From assembly GCA_937921525.1 (NCBI GenBank), contig CAKZUM010000601.1, forward strand, positions 1-19,216: 19,216 nucleotides of DNA, given 5' to 3'. Origin of the DNA: an uncultured Saprospiraceae bacterium. GTDB lineage: Bacteria; Bacteroidota; Bacteroidia; Chitinophagales; Saprospiraceae. Shown in pieces: positions 1 to 7,021 of this stretch; position 1 is the first letter of the stretch; every line of letters starts with the position of its first letter. Below the pieces are notes generated by a model that saw only the letters and a program-made list of their open reading frames with translations, was not told the DNA's origin and made no database searches. The position numbers were made by a program, and so were the translations under genes.

Positions 1-95
1 AGAGCAGAGAGTAGAGACAGATTTCGTTTAAAAAATGACGAAATTTCGTTGTTTTCTAATCGAAATACGTCTCTACTCTCTCTTCTCTGCTCTCT
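1..95. repeat. Long imperfect inverted repeat (hairpin/MITE-like) at left edge
   Basis: The left arm, about 1-26, is a purine-rich run containing GAGAGTAGAGAC and ending in ATTTCG. The right arm, about 61-95, is its approximate reverse complement, beginning CGAAAT and continuing GTCTCTACTCTCT (69-81), then more CT-rich sequence with a small insertion. The spacer contains a perfect 12-bp palindrome, ACGAAATTTCGT (38-49). The right arm seems to extend past the available left arm, so the element is probably cut by the window start. It lies about 120 bases ahead of the start of the small gene at 218. It could be a non-autonomous mobile repeat or a structured intergenic repeat. No coding capacity is seen. 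Confidence 0.6.
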
Positions 96-217
96 GTTCT
101 AAACAATGTCCAGTAGTGTGACACTTTATATTCTTACGCACTACTAAAAACAGATTAGATTCTTTGATACATCCAGTGAAAGTGCGTCAAAGAATGATCA
201 AAAAAAGGCTTTGTTGT

Positions 218-514
218 ATGAAAAAACAATTTATGGTAGAATTTGAGCTACCAGAGGTATTGTCTAATGACTTCACTAGATTAATTCCTGCTCAAAGAGA
301 GACAGTCAGCCAGCTTTTCTCACAAGGACATTTGAAATCTTATTCTTTAGCCACAGACCGATCCGTTATGTGGGCTATTTTTATGGCAGAATCTGAGTTT
401 GAAGTTTTAGAGATGGTTGCACAATTTCCTTTAGCGGAATTTATGACCCCTTACATTTCTGAATTGATGTTCCACAGCAGTGACAGTCGCGTTCTGAATT
501 TTTCTTTAAATTAG
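218..514 (+). CDS. Small muconolactone delta-isomerase-like protein
   Basis: The predicted product is 98 residues if translation starts at the ATG at 218 (MKKQFMVEF...). The frame is open upstream to an ATG at 164, but the extra 18 residues (basic, with two cysteines) do not look like part of the fold. The shorter form also matches the usual length of about 90-100 residues for muconolactone delta-isomerase-like (ferredoxin-like alpha+beta) proteins. Visible family-like features are an N-terminal beta strand (FMVEFELP), a helix with repeated acidic and basic residues, a GHLKSYSL strand, a WAIFMAES strand, then a helix (FEVLEMVAQFPL) and the F-M-x-P region. No signal peptide or membrane segment is seen, so it should be cytosolic. 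True muconolactone isomerases act in catechol degradation, but nothing around this gene supports that pathway, so the substrate is unknown. The gene converges on the 283-aa gene across a shared hairpin. Assignment to the superfamily is moderate; the enzymatic role is doubtful. Confidence 0.6.
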   Translation: MKKQFMVEFELPEVLSNDFTRLIPAQRETVSQLFSQGHLKSYSLATDRSVMWAIFMAESEFEVLEMVAQFPLAEFMTPYISELMFHSSDSRVLNFSLN

Positions 515-535
515 AACACCCTTAAAATAAAAAAT

Positions 536-559
536 GCCAGCAACTTTCAGGTTGCTGGC
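536..559. terminator. Hairpin terminator between convergent genes
   Basis: A perfect 9-bp stem, GCCAGCAAC (536-544) and GTTGCTGGC (551-559), encloses a 6-nt loop. Read on the minus strand it is followed by ATTTTTTATTTT, a good T-tract, so it best terminates the minus gene ending at 650. It also lies 21 bases after the stop of the + gene at 514 and may serve both. The rest of 515-649 is AT-rich, with a small ATACT/AGTAT hairpin near 632-644, and has no gene. Confidence 0.7.
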
Positions 560-649
560 TAAATATAAAGGTGAATGTTGTTTTTGTTTACTAAAAGCCT
601 CTTAGTTGTTTATCTCGCCCTTTTTTTTAATACTTTTAGTATCTAATTT

Positions 650-1501
650 TTATCTTACTTTCATTATCTTTCCTAATGTAATTCTATCTCCTTTTTCTAC
701 GATTAACACATTGTAAATACCATTGGTCAATTTGGAAACATCCATACTAATGTTATTTTCTCCAAGTGTAATTTCTTCTTTAGAAAACTGTACTAAGCTA
801 CCAATGCTATCATAAATCAAGATTTGCTTCTTACCGATTGACTTATCCCAAGAAAAATCAATGTTCATCACTGATTTTGTAGGATTAGGATAGATATTTA
901 CAAAATCTTCTATTGACGCTGGTACTGCTGGTGTTGCGTTAATGCTCTCTATTCCGTAGTCACATTCAAATGCTTTATCACTTACGTTTCCAGTATATGC
1001 CTCTCCTCTCGCACCATGTACCGCAATCGAATTACCGACATTGATACTACGGGAATTTGGTGGTAGGAAAGGATCTGTGTCATTGTTTATAAGAGATACT
1101 TCTCCTGTACAGTCTGTTGCATTTTTAAAACAAAATAGCTTAGTCGGTACTCCTGCTTCGTAAGTAAGTGGCTCCAAACCACCAGTCACTAAAGTAAAAG
1201 ATAAGTAATCTGTATTCGGTGCTTCCTGTGGTCCATTAACTCTTGCATTCATGCTCCATTCTACATCTGGCGTTAAAGATCGGAACTCTGCTAATTCAAA
1301 TAAATCAGCAGGTGCTTTCATGGTAATCTGCGCAGTAGCTGTCTTATTGTACGGAGGAGCCCAAGTAACTTCTGGCAACATAGAAACGGTATATACCCTC
1401 GTATCTGGGTCTAAATCTAAAATGAACTGTACTTGTGCACTTAATGGCGTGTAACTTAAAAATCCAATCAGGGCGGCAGAAATAACTTGTCCTAGTTTCA
1501 T
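650..1501 (-). CDS. Secreted protein: shared head domain plus type A T9SS sorting domain
   Basis: This 283-aa protein is the simplest member of the family. Residues 1-22 form a signal peptide ending LSAQ. Residues about 23-170 are the head domain shared with the four larger proteins here; landmarks are N-A-R-V-N (85-89), APNTDYLSF (94-102), KLFCF (121-125), C-T-G (131-133) and DTDPFLPPNS (141-150). After a short linker containing one cysteine (C180), residues about 197-283 form a Por_Secre_tail/type A T9SS C-terminal domain: YPNP at 204-207, an LIYDSIGSLV strand and the LTNGIYNVLI motif, ending in basic KVR. Such domains direct export by T9SS and are usually cleaved, with attachment to the surface or release. 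The ATG at 1501 starts the signal peptide directly. The gene is preceded by its own spacer, so it need not be co-transcribed with the 1701-aa gene. The ligand or partner is unknown. Confidence 0.9.
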   Translation of the reverse strand: MKLGQVISAALIGFLSYTPLSAQVQFILDLDPDTRVYTVSMLPEVTWAPPYNKTATAQITMKAPADLFELAEFRSLTPDVEWSMNARVNGPQEAPNTDYLSFTLVTGGLEPLTYEAGVPTKLFCFKNATDCTGEVSLINNDTDPFLPPNSRSINVGNSIAVHGARGEAYTGNVSDKAFECDYGIESINATPAVPASIEDFVNIYPNPTKSVMNIDFSWDKSIGKKQILIYDSIGSLVQFSKEEITLGENNISMDVSKLTNGIYNVLIVEKGDRITLGKIMKVR

Positions 1502-1592
1502 GTTAAAAAAATGTTTTAAATTAGGAATTTACTTTAAAATTTTAGTGTACTAAATAGCTTTTAAAAAATTCAATAAATTTTAAAGGTGATAA

Positions 1593-1624
1593 AGATGTGT
1601 CAGTTAAATAGAACTGACACATCT
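1593..1624 (-). terminator. Hairpin terminator after the TSP3 gene
   Basis: A perfect 13-bp stem, AGATGTGTCAGTT (1593-1605) and AACTGACACATCT (1612-1624), has a 6-nt loop. It begins 8 bases beyond the stop of the minus gene at 1633. The downstream tract on the minus strand (TTTATCACCTTT) is only moderately T-rich. The spacer 1502-1592 is very AT-rich, and I see no clear promoter match in it. Confidence 0.75.
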
Positions 1625-1632
1625 CGAAATTT

Positions 1633-4600
1633 TTACTCTTTTTCTGGCACTTGCTCCTCCATAAAGAAGTTGGTAAAGAAGTTTGGATTTTGTGGGTGAC
1701 TTAAGATGTTGAAGAAAATCAAATCATCAATGTCATTACTTAATCCTTGGTACTTCACATCGCCATCCATATTACAATCACTTAAATAATATCCCATAGA
1801 GATGTGATTGTAAATTGGTGGATTATTCAATGCATCTAAGAAGATGGTAAAGAATATCCCGTCTGTATCTGGAATACCTACCCCACTTCCTTGGAAGATG
1901 ACATATCGATTTCCATCTGTATTACCTCCCCAAAGTACATGTGTACCATTCAAATCCTTTAAGCCATCTTCTCCCCAAGTTGGCGCAGAACCATCTGTGA
2001 AGTCGAGTGTTAATGGATCGCTTTGTGAGGCTGTTAATGTTACAGGTGCTGCAGTCATCATACCCAAGTGATTTCTGTGCTTAATCACTATGTGATAATC
2101 CCCTTCCGCCACAGGGAAAGATACTGGGCTTTCACCATCTACATCTACAATATCGCCATCTCTTTGAATCAAGGCAGCCCTTGTTTCTTTTACAGTAGTT
2201 TCACTATCTCTCAATTCTAAGAATATCCAATCAACAATCGCATCTGGTCCTTCCACATCTAAGACATCCGCTTTTATAGACTCTCCTCCTCCTGCCCCAG
2301 CATGTGTGAACGGCTTCGTGCCACCTACCTCTAAAGTACCATAAGGTTCTACTAAAGGAATCGTTTTTTGAACTCTTAAGAAATCAGTCATTTGACCTTC
2401 TGTTCTATCATAAGCTCCTTGTAAAAAGGCTTTGATATATACATATACAGAACCGTCAATAAAGATAGTCTCGCCTTCCTCGTCTGAATCAATAATGTCT
2501 GGAATCCCGTCTTCATCGCTATCATCATCGCTGAAATCTCCATTACCATTAATATCTTCGTCTACATCTAAAATACCATCGTTATCATCGTCATCGTCAT
2601 CGCCGTTGACCAAACCATCCCCATCGAAATCACAACTTGCAGCTAACGGATCTTCCGTACAAGGATTGATCGTGTTACATCCTCCAACTAATGGATCTGG
2701 ATCACAGCGATCTATTGGATTGCTGCCGTTTGCAACTTCGTCTCCATCGTTGATACCATCACCATCTGTATCTGCTTCTAATGGATTCGAGTCTGAACCT
2801 AGATCAAAAATACCATCTCCTCCAACTTCCTCTGCATCTGAAATACCATCACCATCTGTATCAGATAGTGGGTCATGTGGATCAATGTCATTGATATCTG
2901 CTAATCCATCACCGTCATCATCTTCATCTATATTGTTTACTTGTCCATCGCCATCTAAATCACATCGACTTGCCGCTGGGCTAGGTACACATGGATTCGT
3001 ATCGTCTGGATCAAACTGTGGATCATTGGCATCAATACCAGGGAAATAGCCATCATTATCTTCATCTACTGCCGTACAGGCAATTACGTTTGGATTCGGA
3101 TCACAAGGACTCAATGGATCACTATCACTAGCTGGATTATACTCCCCATCATCACCTGTTTCTTCAGTGTCCGAATAACCATCGCCATCACTATCAGATT
3201 CTGGATCGTAAGGATCTTCATCATCTATATCCGCTACCCCATCATTATCATCATCTGTATCTACATCATTTGTTTGACCATCCCCATCAAAATCACATTC
3301 TGGGTATATAGGATTTGGACTACAAACTCTTAATGGATCAGATTCATTGAAATCTACCATTCCATCTGCATCAGCATCTTCTTGTCCATCTAATAGATTA
3401 TCGCCATCTGTATCTGGATTTAATGGATCTGTTTCACCGTTTTCTGTCATACCATTTTGATTAGTATCTTCTATACCATCCGTTATTCCATCACCATCTG
3501 TGTCTGGATTTAATGGATCCGTATCTGATGCTAGATCGTAAAGGCCGTCTCCTCCTACCTCTACTCCATCAGGAATACCATCGTTGTCACTATCCGAATT
3601 CACATCAAATGGATCGGTATCTAAAGCATCTGGCACACCATCACCATCGTCATCTGTATCTACATTATTGACTTCACCATCACCATCGAAATCACAAGTT
3701 GATGCCGTATCATCTGGCAAACATGGATTGGTATCGTCTGTATCATGAGCTGGACTATCCACAGGAAAATCTGGGAAATAGCCATCGCCATCTGCATCTA
3801 CTAAATCCGCATCTTCACAAGCAGCATTATCCGAACCTGGATCGCATGGATTCAATGGATTATTTCCATTTCTTGTTTCCTCTCCATCATTGATTCCATC
3901 ACCATCGGTATCTTCCGATGTTGGGTTTGTATCTACACCAACATCATACACACCGTCTCCGCCTGTTTCTTCCAAATCAGAAATACCATCGCCATCACTA
4001 TCCGAGTTTGGATCTAATGGATCCGTATCTAAATCATCTGGAACACCGTCATTATCATCATCTGTATCATCTTGATTTAAATCGCCATCGCCATCAAAAT
4101 CACAAGTCTCAAACAAGGGCGCAGGATCACATGGATCGGTCGCATCTGTTTCATTATCATCAAATAAACCATTCTGGTTAATATCTTCATCTTGGTCTAA
4201 AGTACCATCACCATCAGAGTCTTCCTGTGCAGGATTAAGTTCTCCCGGATCTACTTCTCCATCTAAGTTTCGATCTTCTGATCCATCAGGAATACCATCA
4301 CCATCTGTATCTGCACTTAATGGATTTGAATCTATTCCTACATCATATACACCGTCTCCTCCCGTCTCTACTCCATCAGGAATACCATCGTTATCTGAAT
4401 CTGAGTTTGGATTCGTTGGATTCGCATCATCCCCATCCAAAACGCCATCATTGTCATCATCTGGGTCTTCATCATTAATCAAACCATCGCCATCAGAATC
4501 ACAAGAACCTTCATCTTCAGCACCTGGATCGCAGGCATCTAAAGGATTCGTTTCTCCTTCATCTAGCATCCCGTTTTGGTTTCGATCTTCTACCCCATCA

Positions 4601-6738
4601 TTAATGCCATCGCCATCAGAATCAGGATTACTCGGATCTGTTTCTGTTCCATCAATCACTCCGTTCTGGTTAATATCTTCTATCCCATCAGGAATATTAT
4701 CATTATCCGTATCGTCATCTTGTGGATTGGAATCGGTACCAATGTCATAAACTCCATCACCTCCTGTCTCATCAATATCAGAAATACCATCGCCATCAGA
4801 ATCAGAATTTGGATCATAAGGATCTATGTCTGTTAAATCTGGAACACCATCTCCATCATCATCATTGTCCGTACCATTTTGGATTCCATCTCCATCCAAA
4901 TCACAAGTAATTTTTTCTGGATCAGGATCACAGGCATTATTATCATCAGGATCATATTCCGTATGACTCGTTGGGAAATTTCCCATAAAGCCATCGCCAT
5001 CTAAATCTTCTGGATCACATAGCGTTGTATTCGTATTTGGGTCACAAGCATTCAAAGGATCGGTATCTGTCTCTGGATCATAAGATCCGTCTCCTCCTGT
5101 TTCTTCATTATCAAATACGCCATCATTATCGCTATCTGAATCTGGATTAAAATCTTCTTTATCATCTTCATCTAATACCCCGTCATTGTCATCATCAGGG
5201 TCTATATCATTGGAAATACCATCCCCATCAAAATCACAACTTGGTGATATTTTCTCAGGCTCACATTCATTTAATGGATCTGTTTCTCCTGCATCAACCA
5301 TACCATTAAAATCGGTATCTTCTTCTCCATCCTTAAACATATCTTCATCTGAATCTGAGTTTAGTGGATCTGTTTCTCCATCGTCTTGTTGCCCGTTTTG
5401 ATTCGCATCTTCTACACCATCTAATATTTTATCATTATCAGTATCTGCATCTAATGGGTTCGTATCTTCGCCTTCATCATAGGAACCATCGCCGCCCGTT
5501 TCTACCATATCTAATATCCCATCATTATCACTATCTGAATCTGGATTATGAGGATCAATATCAAAAATATCGAACACCCCATCTCCATCATCGTCTATAT
5601 CTTGTTGGTTGGGTTCTCCGTCACCATCAAAGTCACAGGAAGGAGAATCATCATTAGGAAAACATGGATCATTGTCATTGGCATCAAACTCTGGGCTGCT
5701 TTCTGGAATTCCAGTAAAACTACCATCCATATCTTCGTCTTTGCCAATACAGGCATTGACCGTAATACTCGGATCACACGCATCTAAAGGATTAGATCCA
5801 TTCGTTGTTTCTGTAAGATCAGAAATACCATCAAAGTCTGAGTCAGATTCTGGATCAAATAAGTTTATATCTTGTAGGTCATCAACGCCATCTCCATCAT
5901 CATCTGGGTCGTCATCATTAGGAATTCCATCATTATCAAAATCACATAAAAGGGCGGTTGTGTATGGATCACACATATCTAAGGCACTCGTTTCTCCTTC
6001 ATCATGGATACCATTTTGATTGGCATCTTCATCTCCGTCTCCTATGTTATCATCATCGGTATCTGCATCAAAAATATTAGTCTCTCCCTCTCCTGATTGG
6101 CCATCGCCATTTACATCTTCTATACTATTAACAATACCATCACCATCGAAATCTCGGCAATCTGCTTTATACGGTTCATAATTTCCTTTATACCCAAAAG
6201 ACTGTAAGCCACCGCCCAAATCAATGATACCTAAATCATTTCCAGGATTGGAACTTTCAGAATTGGGTAATATAGCAAATGGGTCTGTATCATTTTCTAT
6301 TAGATATAATCGACCTGTACAAGCCCCCTCTCTTTTAAAAGAGAATAGTAGGGTTTCTTCTCCCGGTCTATAAACAATAGAAGGTCGATCATTTTGTAAA
6401 CCAAAAGATATATAATCCAATGTTGGATTTTCAATTGGCTTATTAACTCTTGCATTTGCCTGCCACCGTCCACTCACATTATCAATACTTCCAACTCTAC
6501 CTTCATCGTTGGTGTAAGAAAACCCAGTAGGCACCACAATGGTAACTTGACCAGTTCCCGTAATTGTATTAGTTGTAATCGTACTATTTGCTAAAGGCCG
6601 AGCATAGACATGATAGGTCTCTTGATCTGCCTGTAACTCAAGAGTCAATTCAATGTCTTGAGCTATACCACTTACACTCATAATTAGGAGTGTAACTAGT
6701 AAAGAAAATAGCTTTGTTTTTTGTATACTTTTTAACAT
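1633..6738 (-). CDS. Giant secreted calcium-binding protein with TSP3 array and dockerin-like C-terminus
   Basis: The product is 1701 aa from the ATG at 6738. The frame stays open to 6870, but the extra 44 residues are translated from an intergenic repeat, whereas MLKSIQKTKLFSLL... at 6738 gives a clean signal peptide (about 1-26, ending GIAQ). Residues about 28-190 are the shared head (ENDTDPF, LPNS). Residues about 196-1424 are a huge array of aspartate-rich DxDxDG loops of the thrombospondin type-3 kind, expected to bind many Ca2+ ions and form an extended stalk. It is built from about ten larger units, each starting C-D-x-D-x-DG, and contains 15 C-x8/9-C cysteine pairs. Residues about 1425-1701 form a C-terminal module shared with the 1794-aa protein: QRDGDIVDVDG (1525-1535), KHRNHLGMMT (1553-1562) and a dockerin-like D-x-N-x-D-x-x-x-x-Y-Q-G-x-x-ND (1654-1669). 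No YPNP-type or CHU_C domain is present. Likely an extracellular structural or adhesive protein. Confidence 0.9.
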   Translation of the reverse strand: MLKSIQKTKLFSLLVTLLIMSVSGIAQDIELTLELQADQETYHVYARPLANSTITTNTITGTGQVTIVVPTGFSYTNDEGRVGSIDNVSGRWQANARVNKPIENPTLDYISFGLQNDRPSIVYRPGEETLLFSFKREGACTGRLYLIENDTDPFAILPNSESSNPGNDLGIIDLGGGLQSFGYKGNYEPYKADCRDFDGDGIVNSIEDVNGDGQSGEGETNIFDADTDDDNIGDGDEDANQNGIHDEGETSALDMCDPYTTALLCDFDNDGIPNDDDPDDDGDGVDDLQDINLFDPESDSDFDGISDLTETTNGSNPLDACDPSITVNACIGKDEDMDGSFTGIPESSPEFDANDNDPCFPNDDSPSCDFDGDGEPNQQDIDDDGDGVFDIFDIDPHNPDSDSDNDGILDMVETGGDGSYDEGEDTNPLDADTDNDKILDGVEDANQNGQQDDGETDPLNSDSDEDMFKDGEEDTDFNGMVDAGETDPLNECEPEKISPSCDFDGDGISNDIDPDDDNDGVLDEDDKEDFNPDSDSDNDGVFDNEETGGDGSYDPETDTDPLNACDPNTNTTLCDPEDLDGDGFMGNFPTSHTEYDPDDNNACDPDPEKITCDLDGDGIQNGTDNDDDGDGVPDLTDIDPYDPNSDSDGDGISDIDETGGDGVYDIGTDSNPQDDDTDNDNIPDGIEDINQNGVIDGTETDPSNPDSDGDGINDGVEDRNQNGMLDEGETNPLDACDPGAEDEGSCDSDGDGLINDEDPDDDNDGVLDGDDANPTNPNSDSDNDGIPDGVETGGDGVYDVGIDSNPLSADTDGDGIPDGSEDRNLDGEVDPGELNPAQEDSDGDGTLDQDEDINQNGLFDDNETDATDPCDPAPLFETCDFDGDGDLNQDDTDDDNDGVPDDLDTDPLDPNSDSDGDGISDLEETGGDGVYDVGVDTNPTSEDTDGDGINDGEETRNGNNPLNPCDPGSDNAACEDADLVDADGDGYFPDFPVDSPAHDTDDTNPCLPDDTASTCDFDGDGEVNNVDTDDDGDGVPDALDTDPFDVNSDSDNDGIPDGVEVGGDGLYDLASDTDPLNPDTDGDGITDGIEDTNQNGMTENGETDPLNPDTDGDNLLDGQEDADADGMVDFNESDPLRVCSPNPIYPECDFDGDGQTNDVDTDDDNDGVADIDDEDPYDPESDSDGDGYSDTEETGDDGEYNPASDSDPLSPCDPNPNVIACTAVDEDNDGYFPGIDANDPQFDPDDTNPCVPSPAASRCDLDGDGQVNNIDEDDDGDGLADINDIDPHDPLSDTDGDGISDAEEVGGDGIFDLGSDSNPLEADTDGDGINDGDEVANGSNPIDRCDPDPLVGGCNTINPCTEDPLAASCDFDGDGLVNGDDDDDDNDGILDVDEDINGNGDFSDDDSDEDGIPDIIDSDEEGETIFIDGSVYVYIKAFLQGAYDRTEGQMTDFLRVQKTIPLVEPYGTLEVGGTKPFTHAGAGGGESIKADVLDVEGPDAIVDWIFLELRDSETTVKETRAALIQRDGDIVDVDGESPVSFPVAEGDYHIVIKHRNHLGMMTAAPVTLTASQSDPLTLDFTDGSAPTWGEDGLKDLNGTHVLWGGNTDGNRYVIFQGSGVGIPDTDGIFFTIFLDALNNPPIYNHISMGYYLSDCNMDGDVKYQGLSNDIDDLIFFNILSHPQNPNFFTNFFMEEQVPEKE
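2467..6153 (-). repeat. DNA encoding degenerate TSP3 super-repeats
   Basis: This segment encodes the TSP3 stalk. On the + strand it appears as endless CCATC/ATCATC/TGGATC words. Short runs recur almost exactly, for example ATACCATCACCATCTGTATC at about 2744, 2842 and 4299. The protein units share a common order: C-D-x-DGDG, then DDDGDGVxD, DPxDPxSDSD, then E-[TV]-GGDGxYD (eight recognisable copies), D-T-D-GDGI, EDxNQNG and GETDPL. Not every unit has every piece, giving lengths of roughly 100-150 residues. Confidence 0.85.
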
Positions 6739-6760
6739 AGTGCAATAGCTTTCTTTGTTT

Positions 6761-6917
6761 GAATGATGAGAAGGAGGAATGAGGTTTTTAATGAGCAATA
6801 CTGAATGAGAAATGATGAATTTACTGGTCGTTGACATATTGTTGTTTATGCCATATTTGGTATTCATCATTCATCATTTTGCATACATCATTGTTTACCT
6901 CATTCATCATTCATCAT
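6761..6917. repeat. Imperfect inverted repeat with GATGAATGATGAATGA-type arms
   Basis: The left part (6761-6824) is rich in AATGATGA/GAATGAG on the + strand. The right part (6861-6917) carries the complement, ATTCATCATTCATCATT, twice. The reverse complement of the right part aligns along the left part with a few gaps, including a shared AATGAGGT followed by AATGA. The spacer is about 36 bases. It fills most of the gap between the TSP3 gene start (6738) and the Ig-repeat gene end (7022), and it is the source of the spurious N-terminal extension of the former. It may be a MITE-like or folded intergenic repeat. Confidence 0.55.
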
Positions 6918-6969
6918 GTAGAAGTTCTTCAAGCGTATATGGGAATACCTACTTAATAAACCTCATAGG

Positions 6970-7005
6970 AAAGAAGGAAGTGTAAAATTTTACACTTCCT
7001 TCTTT
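6970..7005 (-). terminator. Perfect 18-bp palindrome terminator after the Ig-repeat gene
   Basis: The 36 bases form a perfect palindrome centred on GTAAAATTTTAC, with AAGAAGGAAGT and ACTTCCTTCTT as outer arms. It starts 16 bases past the stop of the minus gene at 7022. T-rich sequence flanks it on the + strand (TTCTTTTTCC) and less so on the minus strand, so it may act in both directions. Confidence 0.75.
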
Positions 7006-7021
7006 TTCCTAGTATTTACCA

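Noticed and set aside
2432..6019. Several + strand open frames rich in Ser/Pro or His/Leu (for example 2432-3049, 3890-4075, 4451-4750, 5609-6019)
   Set aside because: They are the reverse complement of the Asp/Gly-rich TSP3 codons, which rarely create stops on the other strand. They show no signal peptide, domain or independent start context.
2467..6153. CRISPR-like periodic repetition in the DNA
   Set aside because: The repeats are degenerate, vary in spacing, stay in one reading frame and encode calcium-binding loops; there are no unique spacers of constant length.
6739..6870. 44-residue N-terminal extension of the TSP3 protein
   Set aside because: It is encoded by the inverted repeat at 6761-6917 and places residues before a perfectly good signal peptide that begins at 6738.
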